Below, in pieces: positions 29,807 through 38,021 of a DNA stretch of 64,000 nucleotides. A model generated the notes under the pieces. It was given only the letters and a program-made list of their open reading frames with translations, made no database searches and was not told the origin of the DNA. A program made the position numbers and the translations under genes. The stretch comes from Sphingomonas sp. AOB5 (GTDB taxonomy: Bacteria > Pseudomonadota > Alphaproteobacteria > Sphingomonadales > Sphingomonadaceae). The stretch spans positions 62,001 to 126,000 of the forward strand of contig NZ_JARNTV010000004.1 of the NCBI RefSeq assembly GCF_029433115.1, in the 5' to 3' direction. Numbering within the stretch: position 1 is the first letter of the stretch; each line of letters opens with the position of its first letter.

Positions 29807-30913
29807 ATGACTGCGCCCGTACCCAAGCCCTGGATCATGGACATCGCCCCCTATATTCCGGGGCGCTCGACCACCGACGATGGCCGCAAGGTCACCAAGC
29901 TTTCGTCGAACGAGAATCCGCACGGCACCTCGCCCGCCGCGCGCGTCGCGTTCGAATCGGCGTCGCATAATCTGGAACGCTATCCCGATGCGAGCGCCGC
30001 AGACCTGCGCGAGACGCTGGCGGCGAAGTACGGTCTCGATCCGATGCGGATCATCTACGGCAACGGCTCGGACGAGGTGCTGCACCTTGCCGCCGGTGCC
30101 TTTGCCGGTCCCGGCGACGAAGTGATCTACGTGAAATACGGCTTTGCGGTGTACGATATCGCCGCGCGCCGGGTCGGTGCCACGCCGGTGATCGCGCCGG
30201 ACAATGACTATGCGACCGATGTCGACGCGATCCTCGCCGCGGTCACGCCGAAGACGAAGATCGTCTACATCGCCAATCCCAACAATCCGACTGGCACCTA
30301 TTCCAGTCGCGCGGAGATCGCGCGGCTCCATGCCGGGCTGCGCAGCGATATCCTGCTGGTCCTCGACCATGCCTATGCCGAATATATCGAAGGCGACGAA
30401 GACGCCGAGGATGGCGGCATGGAGCTGGCCGAGACCGCGGGCAACGTGCTGGTCACCCGCACCTTCTCCAAGATGTACGGCCTCGCCGCCGAGCGGATCG
30501 GCTGGGGCTATGCTTCGAACGCGATCATCGAAGCGATGCACCGCATCCGCCTGCCCTTCTCGATCACCATCGCCGGTACCGCCGCGGCGCTCGCAGCACT
30601 CGCCGACACCGATTTCGTCGCGCATTGCCGCGAGCAGAATGCGGAATGGCGCCGCTGGTTCACCGCCGAGATCGGCAAGCTGGGCAATGCCGGGCTGCGC
30701 GCGGTGCCGAGCCAGGCGAACTTCGTGCTGGTGCTGTTTGAGGGCAAGCTGACCGCCGAGACGGCGTACAAGGGCCTGATGGAGGCCGGCTACATTGTCC
30801 GCTGGCTGCCGGGGCAGGGCCTGCCGCACGGCCTGCGCATCACCGTGGGCACCGCGGAAGAGACGCAGGGCGTCGCCGCGGCGCTCCGCGCACTGGTCGA
30901 GCAGGCGGGATGA
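29807..30913 (+). CDS. hisC: Histidinol-phosphate aminotransferase
   Basis: A 368-residue PLP fold-type I aminotransferase. It has the [12 protein letters not shown] substrate loop, [18 protein letters not shown], and the Schiff-base lysine in [17 protein letters not shown] (Lys at about residue 222). It converts imidazole-acetol phosphate to histidinol phosphate. Beside tyrA, as here, it often also transaminates aromatic amino acids. It starts at MTAPVPKPW, and an ATG 14 codons upstream is possible. It overlaps tyrA by four bases. Confidence 0.93.
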   Translation: MTAPVPKPWIMDIAPYIPGRSTTDDGRKVTKLSSNENPHGTSPAARVAFESASHNLERYPDASAADLRETLAAKYGLDPMRIIYGNGSDEVLHLAAGAFAGPGDEVIYVKYGFAVYDIAARRVGATPVIAPDNDYATDVDAILAAVTPKTKIVYIANPNNPTGTYSSRAEIARLHAGLRSDILLVLDHAYAEYIEGDEDAEDGGMELAETAGNVLVTRTFSKMYGLAAERIGWGYASNAIIEAMHRIRLPFSITIAGTAAALAALADTDFVAHCREQNAEWRRWFTAEIGKLGNAGLRAVPSQANFVLVLFEGKLTAETAYKGLMEAGYIVRWLPGQGLPHGLRITVGTAEETQGVAAALRALVEQAG

Positions 30914-31818
30914 TCCCCTTTGCCCGCGTGACGGTGATCGGCCTGGGCCTGATCGGCTCGTCGATCGCGCGCGCGGTGAAGGCGCATATGCCGAGCGTCC
31001 GGGTGACCGGATACGACGCCGACCCCGAAGTCCGCGAGATCGCGACGCGCATCCAGCTGTGCGACGACATCACCGATACGCCGGGCGCTGCGGTGATCGA
31101 TGCCGATTTCGTGATCCTGTGCGTGCCGGTCGGCGCGATGGGTGCCGCCGCAGCGTCGTTCGCCGATGATCTGCCCGCCGATGCGATCGTCAGCGATGTC
31201 GGCTCGTGCAAGGAAAGCGTGGTCACCGCCCTCACCGCCGCGCTGCCGAACGCCATCGTAATCCCGGCGCATCCGGTTGCGGGCACCGAGAATAGCGGGC
31301 CGGAAGCGGGCTTCGCGTCGCTGTTCCACAATCGCTGGTGCATCGTGACGCCGCCCGAGGGCGCGCCGCAGCTTGGCGTGGAACGCGTGCTCGATTTCTG
31401 GCGCCAGCTCGGCGCGCAGGTCGAGACGATGGCCCCCGATCACCACGATCGCGTGCTGGCGGTGACCAGCCATCTGCCGCATCTGATCGCCTATACCATC
31501 GTCGGCACCGCGTCGGACCTCGAGGAAGTGACGCGTTCCGAAGTGATCAAATATTCCGCCGGCGGTTTCCGCGACTTCACCCGCATCGCCGCGTCGGACC
31601 CGACCATGTGGCGCGACGTGTTCCTGGCGAACAAGGAGGCCGTGCTCGACATGCTCCAGCGCTTCTCCGAGGATCTCTCGGCGCTCCAGCGCGCGATCCG
31701 CTGGGGCAAGGGCGACGAGCTGTTCGACCGCTTCACCGAGACCCGCGCGATTCGCCGCAGCGTGATCGAGGAAGGCCAGGACGATTCACGCCCCGATTTC
31801 GGCCGCTCGCACGATTGA
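30910..31818 (+). CDS. tyrA: Prephenate/arogenate dehydrogenase
   Basis: A 302-residue NAD(P)-dependent enzyme for tyrosine synthesis. The Rossmann loop is [14 protein letters not shown] at residues 10-23. Catalytic-domain motifs are [24 protein letters not shown] and [19 protein letters not shown]. It is the cyclohexadienyl type common in sphingomonads, and cofactor preference is not decided here. The start overlaps the hisC stop (ATGA), so the pair hisC-tyrA forms an aromatic amino acid unit. Confidence 0.94.
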   Translation: MIPFARVTVIGLGLIGSSIARAVKAHMPSVRVTGYDADPEVREIATRIQLCDDITDTPGAAVIDADFVILCVPVGAMGAAAASFADDLPADAIVSDVGSCKESVVTALTAALPNAIVIPAHPVAGTENSGPEAGFASLFHNRWCIVTPPEGAPQLGVERVLDFWRQLGAQVETMAPDHHDRVLAVTSHLPHLIAYTIVGTASDLEEVTRSEVIKYSAGGFRDFTRIAASDPTMWRDVFLANKEAVLDMLQRFSEDLSALQRAIRWGKGDELFDRFTETRAIRRSVIEEGQDDSRPDFGRSHD

Positions 31819-31822
31819 TCTG

Positions 31823-31906
31823 GCGGCACCGGCCCGCTCCCCCACCCGGCCACCCATAGAATACACTGTCGTTGGGTGGCCGGGTGGGAGAGCGGGCCGG
31901 TGCCGC
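31823..31906. terminator. Large GC-rich hairpin between convergent tyrA and plsC
   Basis: The 34-base arms (31823-31856 and 31873-31906) pair with a single mismatch around a 16-base loop. It lies between two convergent gene ends, consistent with a bidirectional transcription stop, although no T tract follows on either strand. Its sequence is unrelated to the dispersed repeat family. Confidence 0.65.
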
Positions 31907-31928
31907 ATCCGGCGTCAGCCGGATCAAA

Positions 31929-32612
31929 TCAAACATTCAGCGCATTGATAGCCGCATGCACCCGCGCTTCGATCTCTTCGCGGGGCAGGCCCGGCGGGAT
32001 CGGTTCGCCGAAAACGAACGTCACCGTGCCGGGATGTTTCACGCCGCCCTTGGGCCAGACATGCCCGCTCTTCACCGCGACCGGGATCACTGGAATGCCC
32101 ATCATCCGGTACAGCCCGGCAAAGCCCGCGACCAGATCGGGCGCTTCGCCCACCGGCACGCGGGTGCCTTCGGGAAAGATCAGCACCGGCCGGCCTTCTG
32201 CTACCGCCTGTTTGGCATCCTTCATCATCCCGCGCAGCGCCGTGGCGCTGGCGGCGCGATCGATCACGATGACGCCATAGCTGCGCGCGGCCCAGCCCCA
32301 CACCGGGATGCTGGCCAGCTCGCGCTTCATCACCGTCGCCGGCGCCTTGAGCAGCCGGGTCAGCTCGATCGCTTCGTAGAGCGATTCATGCTTGGCGGCG
32401 AAGAAGAACGGCCCCGGGGGAATCTCGCCGACGATCTGCTGGTCGATCTTCAGGATATTGCGCGCCGACCAGCGTAACAATCCGGCCCATCCGTTGCACC
32501 ATGCCCGCATCCGCTCGCTGCCGAACAAAGCCGCGACCGGTGCCAGCAGCACGATCGGCACCGACAGGCCATAGAAGAAGATCGAGAAGGCGATCGTCCG
32601 CACTAGGTCCAT
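31929..32612 (-). CDS. plsC: 1-acyl-sn-glycerol-3-phosphate acyltransferase
   Basis: A 227-residue inner-membrane enzyme that makes phosphatidic acid. An N-terminal hydrophobic anchor (about residues 5-30) leads to the acyltransferase blocks KHESLYEAIE (the HX4-acid motif), IVIDRAAS, FPEGTR (about residue 145), and the PVIPVAV strand. The acidic residue of the first block is Glu rather than the commoner Asp, which is normal in this branch. The start overlaps the stop of the upstream ydcF-like gene (TGATG). Confidence 0.9.
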   Translation of the reverse strand: MDLVRTIAFSIFFYGLSVPIVLLAPVAALFGSERMRAWCNGWAGLLRWSARNILKIDQQIVGEIPPGPFFFAAKHESLYEAIELTRLLKAPATVMKRELASIPVWGWAARSYGVIVIDRAASATALRGMMKDAKQAVAEGRPVLIFPEGTRVPVGEAPDLVAGFAGLYRMMGIPVIPVAVKSGHVWPKGGVKHPGTVTFVFGEPIPPGLPREEIEARVHAAINALNV

Positions 32613-33145
32613 CAGGACAGGCCCAGCGTCAGCGCGGTCCAGCGGACCAGGAATTTGTGATACTCGCGCAGCAGGGTCATGAACCGCGGCGAGCTGGGCA
32701 CCGGATCGCCGATCACCTCGACGTCGCCGCCCAGCTGGCTGGCCAATTCCATCCGCGCGCGCGGCATGTGCCAGTCCGACGTCACCAGCCGCACCGTCTT
32801 GTAGCCGTGCCGGCGCACCCAGGTTGCGGTCTCGTCGGCATTGGAGCGGGTGTTGACCGCCTCCCAGCCCAGATCGACGCAGCAGCGGAACAGGCGCTGT
32901 TCCTTGTACTGGATCGCCAGCTCGTGCGGCTTCACTTCGCGCCCGACGCCGCTGACCAGCATGCGCTTCGCCGCCTTCGCACGCATCAGCTCCAGCCCGC
33001 GATCGATCCGGCCCGGCGCGCCGGTCAGCACGACGATGGCGTCGGTCTTCTCGGTTGGCTCGACCGGCTTGCCGAGCGACAGCATGAAGATGCCGAAGCC
33101 CAGCGCCCAGACGACGAGGGCCAGCGCGGCGATCCGCCCGATCAA
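32612..33145 (-). CDS. YdcF/SanA-family (DUF218) envelope protein
   Basis: A 177-residue protein with one N-terminal membrane helix and a DUF218 domain. Key elements are DAIVVLTGAPGRIDRGLELM, SGVGREVKPHEL and the NADETATWVRRHGYKTVRLVTSDWHMPRA block. Family members act in envelope or peptidoglycan maintenance by an unclear reaction. It overlaps both plsC and ftsX, so it belongs to an ftsE-ftsX-ydcF-plsC unit. Confidence 0.88.
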   Translation of the reverse strand: MIGRIAALALVVWALGFGIFMLSLGKPVEPTEKTDAIVVLTGAPGRIDRGLELMRAKAAKRMLVSGVGREVKPHELAIQYKEQRLFRCCVDLGWEAVNTRSNADETATWVRRHGYKTVRLVTSDWHMPRARMELASQLGGDVEVIGDPVPSSPRFMTLLREYHKFLVRWTALTLGLS

Positions 33146-34029
33146 AGCGTCTTGCTCAGTTTGCGCAGCACCGCCAGCCGCGCCGCAAAGGTGGCGAGCA
33201 GCGCGAAGCTTAGCGGCAGCAACAGCAGCAGGAACCAGTCACGCTGCTGAAGTGCGACACCGCTCATCAGTTCGGAGCCGAGGCTGCCCAGCCGCGACTG
33301 GAGGAACCACACCAGCCCCATCGCGGCCGCCGCGCCGACCACGCCGCCGATCAGCGTGTCGAACGCGATGCGCCGCTGGAACAGGCGCGCGATCTGGATA
33401 TCGGTGGAGCCGAGCATGTGCAGCACGTCGATCGTATCGCGATGCGTGTCCAGCCCCGCCCGCGCCGCCAGCAGTACCACCGCACCGGTCGCCGAGGCCA
33501 TCAGCAGCACCAGCCCGACCGACAGCCAGCTCAAGGTCGACATGAAATTGCGTACCGGCGAGAGCCATTGCGCGTGCCGGTCGATCCGCGCGGCGGGCAC
33601 GACGCGCCTGGCTGCCGATTCCGCGGCTGCAACGGCGGTGTCGCCGCGCACATCGACATCGATCATCGCCGGCATCGGCAGATCGGGATCGAGCCCCGCA
33701 TCGCCCAGCCATGGCTTGAGCAGTTCGGCTAGCCGCGCGCGATCGACTTCCTCGGCGCGGGCAACGCCGGGCACCGCGCGCAGGGCTGCCGCCATCTGGC
33801 GAGCCTGCGCGTCGCGCAGTTCGGCATTCGGCTCGACGATCTGGACGGTCAGGCGGCCCGAGAGCTGCTGGTCGAGCTGCGCAGTCGCGGCGAACATGCC
33901 CAGTCCCAGCGCGCCCGACAGCACGGTGAGGAACAGCATGATCGACATGATCCAGGTCATCGCGCGGGTGCGCTTGCCCTCGTCGAGCAGGCGCCGGTCG
34001 GGCGCGTTGGGGTTGAGGCTGAACTTCAT
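33142..34029 (-). CDS. ftsX: Cell division protein FtsX (ABC permease-like)
   Basis: A 295-residue inner-membrane partner of FtsE in the divisome, linking ATP hydrolysis to periplasmic amidase activation. The topology is that of FtsX: a cytoplasmic lead, helix 1 (about residues 24-48), a large periplasmic loop (50-165), then three helices with the FtsX permease domain (LMASATGAVVLLAAR, then LHMLGSTDIQIARLFQRR). It overlaps ftsE and the ydcF-like gene by four bases each. Confidence 0.9.
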   Translation of the reverse strand: MKFSLNPNAPDRRLLDEGKRTRAMTWIMSIMLFLTVLSGALGLGMFAATAQLDQQLSGRLTVQIVEPNAELRDAQARQMAAALRAVPGVARAEEVDRARLAELLKPWLGDAGLDPDLPMPAMIDVDVRGDTAVAAAESAARRVVPAARIDRHAQWLSPVRNFMSTLSWLSVGLVLLMASATGAVVLLAARAGLDTHRDTIDVLHMLGSTDIQIARLFQRRIAFDTLIGGVVGAAAAMGLVWFLQSRLGSLGSELMSGVALQQRDWFLLLLLPLSFALLATFAARLAVLRKLSKTL

Positions 34030-34721
34030 GCGGGAGGATGCCTCAGCGCGCCCGTCGGATCGTTGAGCTGACCCTTTTCCAGCCGCATCATCCGCGCATT
34101 GGGGATGCGGTTGAGCAGATGGAAATCATGGGTCGCGACCACCACGGTGGTGCCCAGCCGGTTGAGCGAGTCGAACAGGTGCAACAGCCGCTCGGCCATG
34201 TCGGGATCGACATTGCCGGTCGGTTCGTCGGCGACCAGCACTTCGGGGCGGCCGATCACCGCGCGGGCGATGGCGATGCGCTGCTGCTCGCCGCCCGACA
34301 GCGTCGGCGGCTTGGCCTTGCCGCGATCGGTGAGGCCGACCCAGGCGAGCATCTCGCGCACCGGCGCCTCGATATCGCTTTCCGGCATGCCCGCGACACG
34401 CAGCGGGAGCGCGATATTGTCATAGGCGGAAAGGTGCGGGACCAGCCGGAAATCCTGGAACACCACGCCGATGCGACGGCGAAAGCCGGGCAGGCGGGTG
34501 CGGGGCAGGGCGCCGGCATCCTCGCCGAACAGCCGGATCGTGCCGCGCGTCGGCCGCTGTGCGAGGTAGAGCAGCTTGAGCAGCGAGGTCTTTCCCGCGC
34601 CCGACGGGCCGGTGAGGAAATAGAAGGAGCCGGAGGTCAGCGTGAAGTTGATGTCCGACAGGGTTTCCGCGCTCGTGCCATAGCGCAGACCGACATTCTC
34701 GAACTGGACGATATTGGCCAT
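34026..34721 (-). CDS. ftsE: Cell division ATP-binding protein FtsE
   Basis: A 231-residue ABC ATPase. Walker A is GPSGAGKTSLLK (about residue 38), the Q loop FQDFRLVPHLSAYDN, the signature LSGGEQQRIAIARA, Walker B VLVADEPTGNVD, and the switch histidine is in VVVATHDF. It pairs with FtsX. The start is ATG 34721, reading MANIVQFENVGLRYG. The gene leads the divisome/envelope operon and is divergent from the zinc-ribbon gene at 34838. Confidence 0.94.
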   Translation of the reverse strand: MANIVQFENVGLRYGTSAETLSDINFTLTSGSFYFLTGPSGAGKTSLLKLLYLAQRPTRGTIRLFGEDAGALPRTRLPGFRRRIGVVFQDFRLVPHLSAYDNIALPLRVAGMPESDIEAPVREMLAWVGLTDRGKAKPPTLSGGEQQRIAIARAVIGRPEVLVADEPTGNVDPDMAERLLHLFDSLNRLGTTVVVATHDFHLLNRIPNARMMRLEKGQLNDPTGALRHPPA

Positions 34722-34837
34722 TCGTTCCCTGCGGCGCCCCCGTGAAGCCGAGCCATCGCATAGCGCCTGCCGCCGCTCAAGCAGGTCCGGAATTTAGGAC
34801 TCTTGCGGCCCGAGTCGCTTAGTGCTTATGATTCGCC

Positions 34838-35602
34838 ATGATCCTTGAATGCAGCCAGTGCCGGACCCGGTATCTCGTTCCCGATAGCGCGATCGGCGCC
34901 GAAGGGCGTACCGTGCGCTGCGCCAGCTGCAAGCATAGCTGGTTCCAGGCGCCGCAGGTGCTCGATCTGGCCACCCGCGCCTCGCCCGCCGACGTGAAGG
35001 CCGAAGCACGCAAGCCGATCCCGAGCTATCCCGCCGCCGAGCCGCAGCCTGCGCCGCGTGCCGCGCGGGAAGCGGCGCCCAAGGCCGCACCCCGCGTGTT
35101 CGTCGACGATGCGGTGCCCGAGCCCTCGAACGGCTATGATCCGTTCGCGCCCGAGCCGCCGTTCAAGCCGCGCAAGAATCCGGCGAAGCGCTGGACCGCG
35201 GCGGCGTTCGTCGCGGGCTTCTCGATGCTGTTGGGCACCGGCGCGATCCTCTATTCGGGCGCGCCCGGCATCGCCGCGTCGCTGGGCCTTGGTCTCGGCG
35301 AAGTCGAAACCCCGTTGCGCGTGACCGATACCAAGGTCGAGCGGCGCAGCCCGCCGGGCGGCGGCGAGCTGTTCGCGGTCTCGGGCAAGGTGGTGAACCC
35401 CACCGGCGCCAAGCAGCACGTGCCCGATATCCGGATCGAGCTGCAGGATTCGGCGGGGCAGGTCGTCTATAGCTGGCGGATCACGCCCGAGGTGCGCAGC
35501 CTCGATCCCAATGCGTCGATCGACTTCAACAGCGCGAACCTGAACGTTCCCGCGAACGTCCGCATCGTCGACTTCAGCTTTGCGAGCGAAATCGGCGGTT
35601 GA
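34838..35602 (+). CDS. MJ0042-type zinc-ribbon, DUF3426 membrane protein
   Basis: A 254-residue protein. The N-terminal zinc ribbon has two CxxC pairs (ECSQCRTRY at residues 4-12 and VRCASCKHSW at about 26-35). A Pro/Ala-rich linker follows, then one membrane helix (about residues 120-145), then a periplasmic beta-rich DUF3426 domain with VSGKVVNPTGAKQHVPDI. It is common in alphaproteobacteria near ftsE, and its exact role is unknown. The last 29 bases overlap the convergent MATE gene. Confidence 0.88.
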   Translation: MILECSQCRTRYLVPDSAIGAEGRTVRCASCKHSWFQAPQVLDLATRASPADVKAEARKPIPSYPAAEPQPAPRAAREAAPKAAPRVFVDDAVPEPSNGYDPFAPEPPFKPRKNPAKRWTAAAFVAGFSMLLGTGAILYSGAPGIAASLGLGLGEVETPLRVTDTKVERRSPPGGGELFAVSGKVVNPTGAKQHVPDIRIELQDSAGQVVYSWRITPEVRSLDPNASIDFNSANLNVPANVRIVDFSFASEIGG

Positions 35603-36932
35603 CGACCAGCAACCGCGCGCCGTGCAATGCGGCCGCGGCCAGCATCCCGATGCCCGAGGCGATCGCCAGACCGTATGCGCCCCAGCCGGTGTGGACGAGC
35701 CATAGACCTGCGCCGCCAGTGATCACGAAGAACGCAATGATGCTGTTCACGCCCGCCGCGACCTGATCGCCGAGCGAGCGCAGCGCATAGACCAACACCA
35801 CCTGCACCCCGTCGAACAGGATGAACGGCGCCCAGGGGATCAGCATCGCCGCGGCCAGCACATGCACTGGCGGGATTGCGGGGAACAGGCCGACCACCGC
35901 AGCCGGGATTACCAGCAGCACCAGCGCCTGCAGCCCCAAAGCGATTGCCGCAAGCCCGGCCGCGATTCCGGTCCGCCACGCCGCCTGTTCGGGCACGCCT
36001 TCGCCCACCGCATTGCCGGCGCGCACGCCCGCTGCCGAGCCGAGGCCCAGCGCGATCGAGAAGGTGAGGTTGTGGATCGAGAACACGATCTGGAAGGCGT
36101 GCGTCGTCACGTCGCCCAGCTGGGTCGAAAGCGCGATCAGGATCGAGAAGCCGGCCAGCTCCAGACCCGAGGCAAGGCCGGGCACGAAGCCGAACTTCGC
36201 CAACGCGAGGGCACCTGCGCGCGTTTCGCGGGTCCAGAGCCGGTTGAGCGCCCGCACGCCGCGTGCCTTGGCCTCGGGCACCATCCACGCTGCGGCCAGC
36301 ATGCCGATCGCGCCCAGCGCCGACGCGATCGCAGTTGCCGCTGCCGCACCCGCCGCGCCCATCACCGGGAAGCCCAGATGCCCACCCGACATCGCCCATG
36401 CGAGAACCGCATTGACCGGCAGGATCGAGAGATTGACCACCGCCACCCGCCGCGGCTTGCTGACCCCTTCGAGGAAGAAGCTCGCCGCGACGATCATCAG
36501 CTGGAACGGATAGGCGAACGCCATCACCTGCACGACATGCGCTGCGCCCGGCGCGACATGTGCATCGACGCCCAGCCCGATCAGCATCGGCTGGGCCAGG
36601 GTGAACAGGATGACCATGCTGGCCAGCCCCAGCGCGGCGGCCAGCAGCAGCCCTTCATGGAACACCCGCCCGGTGCCCGGAAGGTCCTTCGCGCCATCCG
36701 CGCGCGAGACATGGACGAGGATGCCCGAGAGAGCGCCGATCGCGATGACGATGCCGATAAAGGTGAGCGAACGGCTCGCGCCCAGATAGGCCACCTCGCC
36801 GGTGCCGGTCATGCCCACCACGATCACGTCGGTGACGTGCAGGATCGTCCAGTTGAGGCTGGTCAGCATCACCGGCCATGCAAGGGCCAGCAATTTGCGC
36901 GTCTCGGCAATCAGGGCAGGGGAGGCACGCAT
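35574..36932 (-). CDS. MATE-family multidrug exporter
   Basis: A 452-residue protein with twelve membrane helices in two six-helix lobes, as in MATE (MatE/NorM) Na+- or H+-coupled exporters. The first lobe begins ETRKLLALAWPVMLTSL and the second begins near residue 240 (GALALAKFGFVPGLASGLEL). Substrate and coupling ion are not predictable. Its 3' end overlaps the DUF3426 gene, and its 5' end lies 15 bases from the MITE-like element. Confidence 0.9.
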   Translation of the reverse strand: MRASPALIAETRKLLALAWPVMLTSLNWTILHVTDVIVVGMTGTGEVAYLGASRSLTFIGIVIAIGALSGILVHVSRADGAKDLPGTGRVFHEGLLLAAALGLASMVILFTLAQPMLIGLGVDAHVAPGAAHVVQVMAFAYPFQLMIVAASFFLEGVSKPRRVAVVNLSILPVNAVLAWAMSGGHLGFPVMGAAGAAAATAIASALGAIGMLAAAWMVPEAKARGVRALNRLWTRETRAGALALAKFGFVPGLASGLELAGFSILIALSTQLGDVTTHAFQIVFSIHNLTFSIALGLGSAAGVRAGNAVGEGVPEQAAWRTGIAAGLAAIALGLQALVLLVIPAAVVGLFPAIPPVHVLAAAMLIPWAPFILFDGVQVVLVYALRSLGDQVAAGVNSIIAFFVITGGAGLWLVHTGWGAYGLAIASGIGMLAAAALHGARLLVVNRRFRSQS

Positions 36933-36947
36933 GGGCCGGCTGCCTTA

Positions 36948-37216
36948 GGGTCTGAACCCGATAGCGACAATGCCCGGGATCGTTCTCCTAGCCCCGCTGG
37001 CTAGGAGTGACGCGCAGCGCGTGCTGGTTGCCACGTGCAAGCGGCACGACGCCGTCCAGCGGGGCTAGGAGAACGACCGCCTCGCGGCGGGCCGAATTTG
37101 CCCCAGGGCTGCGTTGCTTGTCGGTCACGATGCATTTGCATCGCTCCGCTCCTCGCGCCTTGCCCTGAAGCAAATTCGGCTCCGTCACGGGCGTTGCCGC
37201 TATCGGGTTCAGACCC
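36948..37216. mobile_element. MITE-like element with nested inverted repeats and TTA flanks
   Basis: About 30-base terminal inverted repeats (GGGTCTGAACCCGATAGCG at the left end, its complement at the right end at 37188-37216) bound a 269-base sequence with no gene. TTA stands directly outside both ends (36945-36947 and 37217-37219), like a 3-base target duplication. Inside lie a perfect 20-base inverted repeat (36981-37000 with 37056-37075) and another of 17/19 matches (37091-37109 with 37162-37180). The whole could fold as a three-way cruciform. The parent transposase is unknown. Confidence 0.55.
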
Positions 37217-37321
37217 TTACCGGATCGCAGGATTCGCGAAAGTGCGGTTGCAACCCCCGATCCGCTTTGCTAGGGGCCGCTGCCTTACCAGCCTCCGGCG
37301 TTCGTCCGGTGGGTTTCACGT

Positions 37322-37408
37322 GCGGTCGTGGCGGAACTGGTAGACGCGCAACGTTGAGGTCGTTGTGGCCGAAAGGCCGTGGAAGTTCGAGTCTTCTCGA
37401 CCGCACCA
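37322..37408 (+). tRNA. tRNA-Leu (anticodon GAG)
   Basis: An 87-base cloverleaf. The acceptor stem GCGGTCG (37322-37328) pairs with CGACCGC (37398-37404), followed by A and an encoded CCA. The anticodon stem CAACG/CGTTG encloses the loop TTGAGGT, giving anticodon GAG, which reads CUC and CUU codons. A long variable arm of class II type (TGGCCGAAAGGCCG) and the TTCGAGTC T-loop are visible. Accessory genes start right downstream, so the 3' end is a likely integration site. Confidence 0.96.
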
Positions 37409-37592
37409 CTTCCCCTGATAAGGGGTTGAGATAGTAAGGGAATTGCTTCCTCGGCAGTTCTGGCCCCCCGTTTAGTCCACCCTCCAATTCGGAGGCAGTT
37501 GGAACTCGCTGCGTTCGGTCGCGCGATGGTATCCCTCACTTGCTTAGGCATCACCTGAGCGTCGCGACGCTCCCATACGGGAGTTAGCGACA

Positions 37593-37784
37593 ATGAGACT
37601 GCTATCGAAGAAGGACGTTCGCGACCGGGTACTCTACAGCCCCGCTCACATCGCTCGCCTAGAAGCTGCCGGACAATTCCCTAAACGGGTACCTCTTGGT
37701 GTCGGACGGGTCGGGTGGGTTGAGGAGGAGATAGACGCTTGGCTTCGTGAACGAATCGCCCGACGCGATGCATCCAGCTCCTGA
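37593..37784 (+). CDS. AlpA-family excisionase/regulator
   Basis: A 63-residue MerR-like winged helix-turn-helix protein: LLSKKDVRDRVLYSPAHIAR, then FPKRVPLGVGRVGWVEEEIDAWL. AlpA proteins control integrase or excision functions of tRNA-integrated islands and prophages, and the position 185 bases after tRNA-Leu fits. No integrase gene is adjacent. A strong terminator follows directly. Confidence 0.88.
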   Translation: MRLLSKKDVRDRVLYSPAHIARLEAAGQFPKRVPLGVGRVGWVEEEIDAWLRERIARRDASSS

Positions 37785-37794
37785 CGGAGCAATT

Positions 37795-37822
37795 GGGCCG
37801 GCGCGTGCGCCGGCCCCTTTTT
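37795..37822 (+). terminator. Intrinsic terminator after the AlpA gene
   Basis: The perfect ten-base arms GGGCCGGCGC (37795-37804) and GCGCCGGCCC (37807-37816) with a two-base spacer are followed by CTTTTT. It stands 11 bases after the AlpA stop codon. Confidence 0.9.
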
Positions 37823-38021
37823 CGTCGGCCAAAGGCGCCTGCATGACCGCTAATGGGCCGCTTGCAAACGGCCCGCTTCTGGATGACTGGTCCCGAAGAG
37901 CGGACATTCGTTTACGGGCGATACCGGCTACTATTCTCCGCACGACGAGCAATCTTGGACCCGGCGACGGCATGCGGATCGGATATAGAGATCGCTGGAA
38001 CAAAGCTGGCGGACGAGACTG

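Noticed and set aside
37822..38021. Possible integrase or att site downstream of the tRNA
   Set aside because: No tyrosine-recombinase motif in any frame here, and no second copy of the tRNA 3' end found by eye.
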